A DNA stretch of 64,000 nucleotides, from positions 6,324,001 to 6,388,000 of the forward strand of contig NZ_LT670817.1 in the NCBI RefSeq assembly GCF_900129425.1. Reading direction: 5' to 3'. Under the pieces are notes generated by a model, which was given only the letters and a program-made list of their open reading frames with translations, did no database searches and was not told the origin of the DNA. Below are positions 34,601 through 43,500 of this stretch, piece by piece (the stretch's first letter is position 1; every line of letters begins with the position of its first letter). A program made the position numbers and the translations under genes. The stretch is from Bradyrhizobium erythrophlei (GTDB lineage Bacteria; Pseudomonadota; Alphaproteobacteria; Rhizobiales; Xanthobacteraceae).

Positions 34601-34722
34601 TTGGGCATCTGCGTGATCGGCAGGGTCTTCAGGCTGACCGCGCCGAGCACGATCAGGACGACAAAGAGCACCAACGGTGGAATGGGCTTGCGAATCGACC
34701 AGGCAGAGATGTTGAGGGCCAT
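31618..34722 (-). CDS. RND-family efflux transporter (HAE1/AcrB-like)
   Basis: A 1034-residue proton-driven inner-membrane exporter. The ATG at 34722 has AAGGAGG upstream (MALNISAWSIRKPIPPLVLF). Twelve membrane helices flank two large periplasmic loops. Recognisable segments are SLKTLPITQMPNIDIPIVTI, the TM4 proton-relay stretch LVTGILVDDAIVEIENIVRH with the Asp pair, and LLMGIVTKNAILLVDFAIAE. Its start lies directly after the adaptor stop, so the two form one pump. In this context it is the likely exporter and self-protection system for the NRPS product. An outer-membrane channel is not encoded here. Confidence 0.92.
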   Translation of the reverse strand: MALNISAWSIRKPIPPLVLFVVLIVLGAVSLKTLPITQMPNIDIPIVTITVAQTGAAPSELETQVTKNVENAAAGVVGVKHITSSISDGVSITTVEFQLETPADRAVNDVRNAMANIRSELPQSIEEPSIQRVDVEGMAIVTYAVSIPSRTAEQVSWFVDDVIAGALEGVRGVAQVKRAGGVDREIRVSLLPDRLMALGITAPDVNEQLRATNVDLTGGRGEVGSREQTIRMLAGAETVEELANRTIVLPGARKTKLNEIATVTDGAAEARSFASLDGQPVVTFGIYRAKGFSDVAVAEAVSKKLQELAKAHPELSISEIDSTVRYTKTDYRATMQTLTEGAILAVVVVLIFLRDFRATAISVLAIPLSILPTFWAMDILGFSLNAVSLLAITLVTGILVDDAIVEIENIVRHIRMGKSAYRASLEAADEIGLAVVATTMTIVAMFMPVSFMGGIAGQYFKQFGLTVAIAVTFSLLVARLITPLLAAYFLRDRQRRVEGHGIIMGRYLRLLEWSLRNRFVTLALGALIFVGSIMIAGSLPYGFLPTNDLSRSVLLFELPPGSTIADTAATADRITALLKERPEVRNVYAVGGAAGTNGLSVTAGEVRKATIVIDLVARSERSHDQKAFERDMRAVLGAIPDIRYSFGNGGGGREFTLILSGPPGAALEQAALALEREARQQVSVLANVVSTAALDRPEIRIEPRLEEAADLGISGAQIAEAARIATIGDVSAHLAKFSAIDRQVPIRVQLDERARDDLSTLDMLRIKAKNGTTVPLATVADTGFGEGPTTIERYDRRRRVAIEADLVGSTPLGEAIEQVMALPSARNLPAGVTITRFGDSEIMEEVFSSFSRAIAAGVLMVLAVLVLLFADAMQPITIIFSMPLSIGGAFLALLLTGNAINLSVIIGFLMLMGIVTKNAILLVDFAIAEMASGVSRTQALIEAGRKRVQPVIMTTAAMTAGMVPSALGIGEGGAFRSPMAIALIGGLLASTFLSLVFVPAAFTIMDDVGRIWSSKLSRLIGLKRRNELDGNEPA

Positions 34723-34723
34723 A

Positions 34724-35977
34724 TCAACCTCCTTCCGCGGCTCTCGCGTCATTGCGGACGGGCATGATCCGTTCGCCTGGCCTGGTGAAGGCTGCGGCAC
34801 GAGCGACGACCTCCTGGCCTTCAATCAGTCCGTTCAGGATTTCGACACGGGCGCCGCGTTTGAGGCCGGTTTCGACGTTGCGGATTTCGACGACATTGTT
34901 CGTCGCAACCTGGACATAGGGACCATCCTTGCCGAAGAGGACGGCCGACAACGGCACGGTGACGGCTAGTCGCCTGCCAAGTGTAATGTTACCGCGGGCA
35001 AAAGTGCCGGCCTTCAGCGCCGGATGGTGCGGAAGCGCGACCGCGACCCGGCCGAGCCGGCTAGTTTTGTCTACGGTCGGATCGACCAGCCGCACACAGC
35101 CGTCGATGGCCTCGCTGACGCCGGGCAGCCAGACCTCGACGTCTTGGCCTGGCACGATCTGCGGGAGCGCCGTTTCCGGAACCTCGGCGTCGAATTCGAT
35201 TTCAGTGTTGCGGACCAGCCGGAACAGAGGCTCGCCCGCCGTGGTGGCTACTGCGCCCAGGCGGGCAGCGCGATGCGAGATAGTCCCGGCGGTCGGCGCC
35301 TTGAGTTCGGTTCGTGCGATTTTCAGATTGATCTCGCTCCGTTGCGCCTCCGCAAACGCTTCTTCAGCTTTGGCCATGCGCAAATTCTCCTCCGCAGCGG
35401 TGGCTTTCGAGGTGGCGACCTTGGCCTCGGTCTGACGCGCCAGGAGTTGCACCGGGGAGGTCGTGCCGGAGGCGACCAATGTTTGCGCGCGTTTCAGCGC
35501 GTCCGCCGCTTCTGCTTCGTTAGCCTGTGTCTCCGCGATCGACGCCTCCATCTGCGCGATCGACGCCTGGGCTATCGCGATCATCGAAGTGTTTTGCGCG
35601 AGCTGAGTCCGGAGCATAGCGCCGTCGAGCCGGGCGAGCACCTGGCCTTGCTCGACACGATCGCCGACATCGGCGAGGATCTCGATAATGCGTAGCCCGT
35701 CGACCTCCGCGCCGACGACAGTCTCCTCTCGGGCCACAAGGGATCCGGTGACCGTAAGCGTCTCGGTTATTGAATGCCGTTCGGCTCGGGCGAGCGTCGT
35801 GGCCATCGGTGCGGCGTCCCCGGCCGGGTTCGTTTCCCGCCTTGGGTCCGGGAGTGGCGCTGCAACCGCCTCGATATGCGGACGCTCCACGCCGATCACG
35901 GCGAAGATATAAACGCAGACTGTGACGACGAGTACTAGGAGGGCGATGCCAGCAGACCTCAACGACGTCTTTTTCAC
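34724..35977 (-). CDS. RND periplasmic adaptor (membrane-fusion protein)
   Basis: A GTG start at 35977 is preferred (VKKTSLRSAGIALLVLVVTV), with AAGGAAGG upstream; an ATG 45 bases earlier is possible. The 417-residue protein has an N-terminal membrane anchor and then the lipoyl half VDGLRIIEILADVGDRVEQG. A long coiled-coil hairpin follows (about residues 125-200, rich in Ala/Glu/Gln), then the second half TELKAPTAGTISHRAARLGA and beta-barrel and membrane-proximal domains. It pairs with the downstream RND gene. Confidence 0.9.
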   Translation of the reverse strand: MKKTSLRSAGIALLVLVVTVCVYIFAVIGVERPHIEAVAAPLPDPRRETNPAGDAAPMATTLARAERHSITETLTVTGSLVAREETVVGAEVDGLRIIEILADVGDRVEQGQVLARLDGAMLRTQLAQNTSMIAIAQASIAQMEASIAETQANEAEAADALKRAQTLVASGTTSPVQLLARQTEAKVATSKATAAEENLRMAKAEEAFAEAQRSEINLKIARTELKAPTAGTISHRAARLGAVATTAGEPLFRLVRNTEIEFDAEVPETALPQIVPGQDVEVWLPGVSEAIDGCVRLVDPTVDKTSRLGRVAVALPHHPALKAGTFARGNITLGRRLAVTVPLSAVLFGKDGPYVQVATNNVVEIRNVETGLKRGARVEILNGLIEGQEVVARAAAFTRPGERIMPVRNDARAAEGG

Positions 35978-36107
35978 CCCATCGCCTTCCTTTGGATCCG
36001 CCCCAGCCGGGCGGCATGGCATCCGAACATGACAGCCGGCGTCATCATCAACGATCGCAGGCTTTCCGCATCAAGCACGATGGAGACCATTGAAGCATCG
36101 GGACGGA

Positions 36108-37529
36108 TCAAATCGTCCTCGACATCTCACGTATCAGAGCGGTGTCCATGCCGACGGCTTGGCGGCTTGTACCCTCCCTCGGAGCGCCGACAGAGCCGAG
36201 CCCACGGCGTATACTTTCGTGAGAACTCGCCGCCGTGCCGTCGGCCGCTAGGCCTTCGACCAGTTCCGCAATCTCGTCACGCGCGTTGTGGCGAACGAAT
36301 GCGGCGCGCAGCGCCAGCGCGCGCTGTCGATATTGGGGCTTGGTGAGTACGGCGCGGACCGCCTCGCGAATCTGCGAGGCCGTCGGCCGGCCGGTGCCGA
36401 GATTGATGCCAGCGCCCGCCCACGCGACCCGCGCCGCTATTTCCGGTTTTTCCTCACTATCCCCGGCAACGACCAACGGCACACCGAGACTGAGCGCGTG
36501 GTTGACGGCGCCATAGCCGCCATTGGTCACCATGACACTCACTTTCGGAAGCAGGCGATCGAACGGCAAAAATGTCGTCACCTTGGCATTGCGCGGCAAC
36601 GCCGCGGGGATCGATTCGACCGGTGGGCCGCCGGTGCTTGCGATCACCGTCAGATCCTCGTTCGCCAGCGCCGTCAGAGTAGGTCCGACCAGTCGCCCAA
36701 GGTCGTCGTTTGCGAGGGTGCCCTGGGTGACGAGCACGATCGGACCGGCTTTGTCGAGATCGTCCCACCACCGCGGCGGGCAAAAGTCGCTGGACGGCGG
36801 CGGCAGCAACGGTCCGACAAAGCGGATGCTGTCGGGCATTTTGCTGCGCGGATATTCGAATTCCTTGGCCGTGAGCTGCAAATACAGATCAGGCAGCGTA
36901 ATCATGGCGTCGAAAAGAAATGCCGGCAGGGGGCGCGAGCCGTGCTTCGCGAGGACGTCGTTGAAGTATCGCTGCGCGGAGCCGAAGATCGTTTGTTGCA
37001 GATGGCTGGTCATTGCGGCATTGCGCGCGCGATCCGCCGCCGCCCATGTTGGCGCAAGCGCCGTTCCGAAGAACGCGGTGTCCGCGCTCGACAGGGCAAG
37101 CGCCGTGATCCCGAGCGCAACGATCGGGACTCTTTTCTCCGGTGGTCCGAGCAAGAGCGGAAAGGTCCCGCAGAACATCGTATCGGTTATAATCGCATCC
37201 ACTGGAAAATCGCGGCGGATGTCGCGTATCCCGGCGCTCTGATGCGGTATTGCATCGGCAAAGACGTGCTTCAATCCGAAGCACAACTGGCCGGGGCCAG
37301 ACGTGATCTTGCGGCGCTCGGGAAAGCGTTCGTCGAGTTGCCGATAGTCGATGTCGATTTCCGGGCGGAACGCGACAAATTGCGCGCCGGTGGCCTCCGC
37401 TCGCTCCCGGAATAGTCTCCCGCTATACACGACGACCTCGTGACCGCGACCAACGAGGTGTTGGGAAACTGCCAATAAGGGGAAGACGTGACCGGGTACC
37501 GCGGTAGCGGCAATGAGAAACCGTGCCAT
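36108..37529 (-). CDS. MGT/UGT-type glycosyltransferase (GT1 family)
   Basis: A 473-residue GT-B fold enzyme. The N-terminal acceptor domain starts MARFLIAATAVPGHVFPLLA (G-H-x-x-P motif with the catalytic His). The C-terminal donor domain has IVLVTQGTLANDDLGRLVGP and the nucleotide-sugar loop VMVTNGGYGAVNHALSLGVP-like segment with LVVAGDSEEKPEIAARV, corresponding to the HGGxGT...P...DQ signature of rhamnosyl- and macrolide glycosyltransferases. Here the histidine of HGG is replaced by Asn (TNGG). It lies 42 bases after the NRPS and probably transfers a sugar to the peptide product. The last 40 residues show no homology I recognise. Confidence 0.85.
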   Translation of the reverse strand: MARFLIAATAVPGHVFPLLAVSQHLVGRGHEVVVYSGRLFRERAEATGAQFVAFRPEIDIDYRQLDERFPERRKITSGPGQLCFGLKHVFADAIPHQSAGIRDIRRDFPVDAIITDTMFCGTFPLLLGPPEKRVPIVALGITALALSSADTAFFGTALAPTWAAADRARNAAMTSHLQQTIFGSAQRYFNDVLAKHGSRPLPAFLFDAMITLPDLYLQLTAKEFEYPRSKMPDSIRFVGPLLPPPSSDFCPPRWWDDLDKAGPIVLVTQGTLANDDLGRLVGPTLTALANEDLTVIASTGGPPVESIPAALPRNAKVTTFLPFDRLLPKVSVMVTNGGYGAVNHALSLGVPLVVAGDSEEKPEIAARVAWAGAGINLGTGRPTASQIREAVRAVLTKPQYRQRALALRAAFVRHNARDEIAELVEGLAADGTAASSHESIRRGLGSVGAPREGTSRQAVGMDTALIREMSRTI

Positions 37530-37571
37530 GATGTGCTCTCCCTATCCTTGACCTGTCAGATGACTCGCTGC

Positions 37572-40500
37572 TTATTTCGCGGTGGCCGGCACCCGAGCGT
37601 CGGGCACAACTTCCGGGAGCCGCAAGCTGGCAAAATAACGTTCGAGAAGAACGGGGCTGACGGGACCGATCGGCGCGCCCACCGCAGCCAATTGTTGCTG
37701 CGTGAAGTCCGATGCGATCTCGGGATGCGATCGCGACGTGTCCTCTTTTGACAAAATCGACAGGACAGCTGCGAGATCGTCGTCCTGCGTTTCCTCAAGC
37801 CGCCGTCGCGCAATGTCCATCCATCGATCGAGCGACACGAGCTCGAGCCGCAGGCCGAGTCGATGAAAGACCCGCGGGACCTCCTGCACATGTAGCGGCT
37901 CGCTGTTCATGAGGTGATAGACGCTATCTCTGGACGCTTCGCGGCCCGCGAGCCGGACGATCGCCCGCGCGACGTCATCGGCAGGCGTCATGTTCAGCAG
38001 AAGATCCAGGTCGGGAATCACCCCCAGTTCGACATAGAGCCGGACAAGTCGCCAGATCAGATCCGTCTCGTTGCAGATTCCACTGATGCGATCGCCAGTG
38101 ACGCTGCTCAGCCGATAGATCGACACCGGCAGGCCGCGAGCCTGTGCGCGGCGGGCGAGCGTGTCGCCCACCCACTTGCTTTGGCTATACCCGCCCGCGA
38201 GCCCCTGCCACGAGGTGAGGTCGGTCTGTTCGGACACCGGGCCGGACTGGAACTTGTCGATCACCGCAAGGGTGGAAACATAGTGCAGTCTCTTTGGTCG
38301 TCCATTCGCGGTCCAATCGAGCAGCGTGAGGACGCTGTCCACATTGGCGGGCTTTAGCGCGGCATAATGATGAAGGAATTCCACGTTCGCGCCGCAATGA
38401 TAGATCGCGTCGCACTCGTCACGCACAATGCGGGTTCCCTTCTCATCGAGTCCGAGTGCCGGATGTCCGAGATTTCCGATCAAAACCTCGATACGGCGCT
38501 CGTCCCAGCACGCCGAAAGCTTTCGCTTGTCGAGCGCCTGCCGCAAGCGGGTCTCGGCGGATCGCCGGTCCGCGGCACGAACGTGGCAGAAGATATGCGC
38601 GTCGGTCTCCTGGAGCAGCGTGGAGAGAAGATGACTGCCGACGAAGCCGGTGGCTCCGGTCAGGAAAATGCGCTTGGGCTTGTTCGGCGCGCGCGCGCCG
38701 GTCAGCTTGATGTGTGACGGCAGGAAGATGTCGCGGGACAGGTCCGGGGCGCCGTCCGAAGGTCCATCGAGGTCGAGCATCGCCGCAAGGTCCCTGACGA
38801 CAGGCGTCGTATAAACCGCCGTGATCGGGAAGTCCGACCGGATCTCGTTGCGGATGCGACGGCCGAGGCGGATCGCGAGCAGCGAATGGCCGCCGAGGTC
38901 GAAGAAGTTGTCATCGATACCCACGCGCGCGAGTCCGAGCGTATCGGCGAATAGCGCGCAGAGCTTCTCCTCCTTTGCTGTCCGCGGTGGGGTGTATTCG
39001 GTGCCGGGTTGCTGGTCGGGAGCCGGCAGGGCGTTGCGATCGAGCTTGCCGCTGGGGGTGAGCGGCAGCGCGTCGAGCACGACGAACGCGGCGGGGACCA
39101 TGTAGTCCGGCAGGGTGCGCGCGAGATGCTGGCGCAGCATCGCGGCGTCCGGCGCATGACCGGCGGCGGGGACGACATAGCCGACGAGGCGCTTGTCGCC
39201 GGGACGGTCTTCGCGGGCGACCACCGCAGCCTGGGCAACGCCGTCATGCTGACCGAGCGTGGCCTCGATCTCGCCGGGCTCGATGCGGAAGCCGCGGATC
39301 TTGACCTGGTGGTCGGCACGGCCGAGAAAATGCAGTGTGCCCTCGGGCCGCCAGCGCGCACGATCGCCGGTGCGGTACATGCGGCTGCCCGGCGGTCCGA
39401 ACGGATCGGCGACGAAGCGTTCGGCGGTCAGGCCCGGACGGTTGAGGTAGCCGCGCGCCAGACCGCTGCCGGCGATATAGAGTTCGCCCGCCACTCCGAC
39501 CGGCACCGGCTGCAAGCCATCGTCCAGGACATAGACCCGCGTATTCCAGATCGGACGCCCAATCGGCGGCTCCGCCGCGCCGGAGAGCGGCATGCTCATG
39601 GTGGCGCAAATCGTCGTTTCGGTTGGTCCATACGCGTTGACCATCCGCCGCCCTTCCGACCAGCGCGCGACCAGATCGGGCGGACAGGCATCGCCGCCGA
39701 CGATCAGAGTGCCGAATTGCTCGAGCCCCTCGGTCGGCATGCCCGCGAGAACCGCTGGGGGAATAAGCGCATGGCTGACGGCGTACCGGGTCAGCGTATC
39801 GGCAAGGATCTCGCCGGCGATGAGGCCGGCCTGCGGGACGACCAGCGCCGCCCCAGCAGGGAACGCCATCAGCAGTTCCATGATCGAAGCGTCGAAACTG
39901 GACGAGGAGAATTGCAGGACGCGCGAGTCGGCAGTGATGCCGAGCCGCTCGATCTGGGCTCCGGCGAGGCTCGTCATGCCGATATGCGAGACGACGACGG
40001 CTTTGGGGGTTCCGGTGGAGCCGGAAGTGTAGATGACGTAGGCGGCGTTGAGCGGGGTGAGCGGCGCGGTGCGGTCGTGGTCGCCCGGGTTGGTGTCGGG
40101 CTGGCGGGCGAGGATGCCGGCGGTGTCGGGATCATCCAACACAAGGCGCGGGGCGTTCTCCGGCAGGCGCTGGGCGATGGCATCGCTGGTGACGAGGCAC
40201 ACCGGCCTGGCGTCGGCGAGCATGAAGGCGAGACGGTCAGCGGGATAATCGGGGTCGAGCGGCAGATAGGCGGCGCCGCTCTTGACGATGGCGAGCAGGC
40301 CGACGATCTGCTCGACCGAGCGCGGCAGGGCAAGGGCGACGATCTGCTCGGGGCCGGCGCCTTGCGCGATCAGCAGATGCGCGAGCCGGTTGGCGCGGGC
40401 GTTGAGCGCGGCGTAGGTCAGCGTGGCGTCCTCACCCACCAGCGCGGTGGCGTCACCGCGCTGCGCGACCTGAGCCTCGATCAGCGCCGGCAAGGTCGTC

Positions 40501-43500
40501 GGTGGCACCGCGCGCGCGGTGTCATTCCACTCCACCAGCACCCTGCCCCGCTCCGCCGGGTCGAGAATGTCTATGCCGCCAATCGGCAGATCAGGATCGG
40601 CGATTGCGGATTCGAACAGGCGCACCAGACGCGCGGCGATGGCTTCGACGGTTTTCCGCTCGAACAGATCCGTGCTGTATTCGATTGTGCCTTCGATCCC
40701 ACCCGACATGCCCTGCGTAACGCGACTCTCCGTCAAGATCAGCGCGAGGTCGAATTTGGCCACGCCGCTGCTCATCGGTTGCGCGGCAACGGAGAGGCCG
40801 GGCATATCGAGGCTGAGCGCGCCCGCGCTCTGGAACGCCAGCATCACCTGGAACAGCGGGTGACGGCTCAGAGACCGTGCCGGGTTGATAGCCTCGACGA
40901 TGCGCTCGAACGGCAAATCCTGATTTGCGTAGGCGTCGAGATCCGTGGCGCGTACGCGATCCAGCAGTTCGCGGAAGCTGGGATTGCCGGCGGTGTCGGT
41001 GCGCAGCACCACGGTGTTCACGAAAAATCCGATCAGCTCGTCGAGCGTGTGATCGGTTCGCCCCGCGATCGGGCTGCCGATCGGGATGTCCGTGCCCACG
41101 CCGAGCCGCGTAAGCAGTGCGGCGAGGCCGGCCTGGAGCACCATGAAGAGGCTGGCCTGCTGCTCGCGCGCCAGCATCAGCAGGCGCTGGTGCAGTTCAG
41201 GCGCGATCTCGAAGGCGACAGTATCGCCATGATGGCTGGAAACAGCTGGCCGAGGACGATCAACCGGCAGTTCCAGTTGCTCCGGCAGGCCATGCAGCGC
41301 CGCCTTCCAGTACGCCAGCTGACGCGCTATCGGACTTTCCGGATCATCTTCATTACCCAGCAGCGCGTGCTGCCAAAGCGCATAGTCGGCATATTGCAGG
41401 GGCAGCCGCGCGAAGACAGGCGCGCTGCCTTCACTACGCGCGGCATACGCGGCAGCGAGATCACGACCCAGCGGCCCGAGCGATGCTCCGTCGCCGGCGA
41501 TATGGTGAACGAGCAGCAACAGAACCTGCTCGTGCGGCTTGAGGACGAAGAGGTCGACGCGGAGCGGCGGTTCGACGGCGAGATCGAAGCCGCGGCTCGC
41601 GGCCGCGGTGAGCGCCTGCGGAAGCTCGGCCTCGGTGATGGCCGCCACCGCGAGGATGGGCCGGGCGATTTCCGTATCAAGGATCAACTGGCGCGGTATG
41701 CCCGCCGTTTCCGGAAAGACGGTGCGCAGACTCTCATGCCGCTCGACCAAATCGGCGAGTGCTGATTCGAGGGCAGTCTGGTCGAGGGTCCCGCGAATGC
41801 GGAGCGCGAGCGTGAGATTATAGCGCGGGCTTTGTCCTTCGAGATGGTTGAGGAACCATAACCGACGTTGCGCGAAGGAGAGCGGGATTACCTCTGGACG
41901 CGGCCCTGGCCGAAGCGCCGGCCGTGCCGCCGCCTGGGCCTGATCGAGCCGTTCGGCCAACCCGGCGATGGTGGAAACTTCGAACAGCGTACCAAGCGGC
42001 AACTCGACATCGAAAGCAGCACGGATTTTCGAGATCAGATGCGTGACGAGCAGCGAGTGACCGCCGAGGTCGAAGAAGTTGTCGTGGATGCCTACGCGCT
42101 CAAGCCCGAACGTCTCGGCCCAGAGGCCGGCCAGCACCTTCTCGGTCGTTGTCCGCGGTGGGGTGTATTCGGTGCCGGGTTGCTGGTCGGGAGCCGGCAG
42201 GGCGTTGCGATCGAGCTTGCCGCTGGGGGTGAGCGGCAGCGCGTCGAGCACGACGAACGCGGCGGGGACCATGTAGTCCGGCAGGGTGCGCGCGAGATGC
42301 TGGCGCAGCATCGTGGCGTCCGGCGCATGACCGGCGGCGGGGACGACATAGCCGACGAGGCGCTTGTCGCCGGGACGGTCTTCGCGGGCGACCACCGCAG
42401 CCTGGGCAACGCCGTCATGCTGACCGAGCGTGGCCTCGATCTCGCCGGGCTCGATGCGGAAGCCGCGGATCTTGACCTGATGGTCGGCACGGCCGAGAAA
42501 ATGCAGCGTGCCCTCGGGCCGCCAGCGCGCACGATCGCCGGTGCGGTACATGCGGCTGCCCGGCGGTCCGAACGGATCGGCGACGAAGCGTTCGGCGGTC
42601 AGGCCCGGACGGTTGAGGTAGCCGCGCGCCAGACCGCTGCCGGCGATATAGAGTTCGCCCGCCACTCCGACCGGCACCGGCTGCAAGCCATCGTCCAGGA
42701 CATAGACCCGCGTGTTCCAGATCGGACGCCCAATCGGCACGAATTGACCATCCCCGTCGTGGTGCCAAGACCACGACGTCACCTGAATCGTTGTCTCGGT
42801 CGGACCGTAGAGATTGACCAGTCGGACATTCCAGGCCGACGTCACTTCTGTTGCGAGATTCGAAGTCAGCGCCTCCCCGCCGGCGAAGACGCGCGTGAGG
42901 CAATGCGTGTCGGCCGGACTGATGAGTTCGGATGTTGCTGCAAGCAGCGATGGCACGAACTGAGCAACGGTAATGCCCTGACGCTTGATATAGTCGATCA
43001 ACTGCTGCGGATCGCGAGCGACATGCGCTGGCGCAACGTCCAGCACAGAACCTGAAAGCAGTGGCAGCCATATCTCCCAACCCGCGGCATCAAAGCTGAC
43101 CGACGTCCGAGACAGCACCTGATCCTCTGCGCTCAGCGGGTATTCCCTCATCATCCACAGCATGTGATTGAGGAGCCCGCCTTGCGAGACGACGACGGCT
43201 TTGGGGGTTCCGGTGGAGCCGGAAGTGTAGATGACGTAGGCGGCGTTGAGCGGGGTGAGCGGCGCGGTGCGGTCGTGGTCGCCCGGGTTGGTGTCGGGCT
43301 GGCGGGCGAGGATGCCGGCGGTGTCGGGATCATCCAGCACAAGGCGCGGGGCGTTCTCCGGCAGGCGCTGGGCGATGGCATCGCTGGTGACGAGGCACAC
43401 CGGCCTGGCGTCGGCGAGCATGAAGGCGAGACGGTCGGCGGGATAATCGGGGTCGAGCGGCAGATAGGCGGCGCCGCTCTTGACGATGGCGAGCAGGCCG

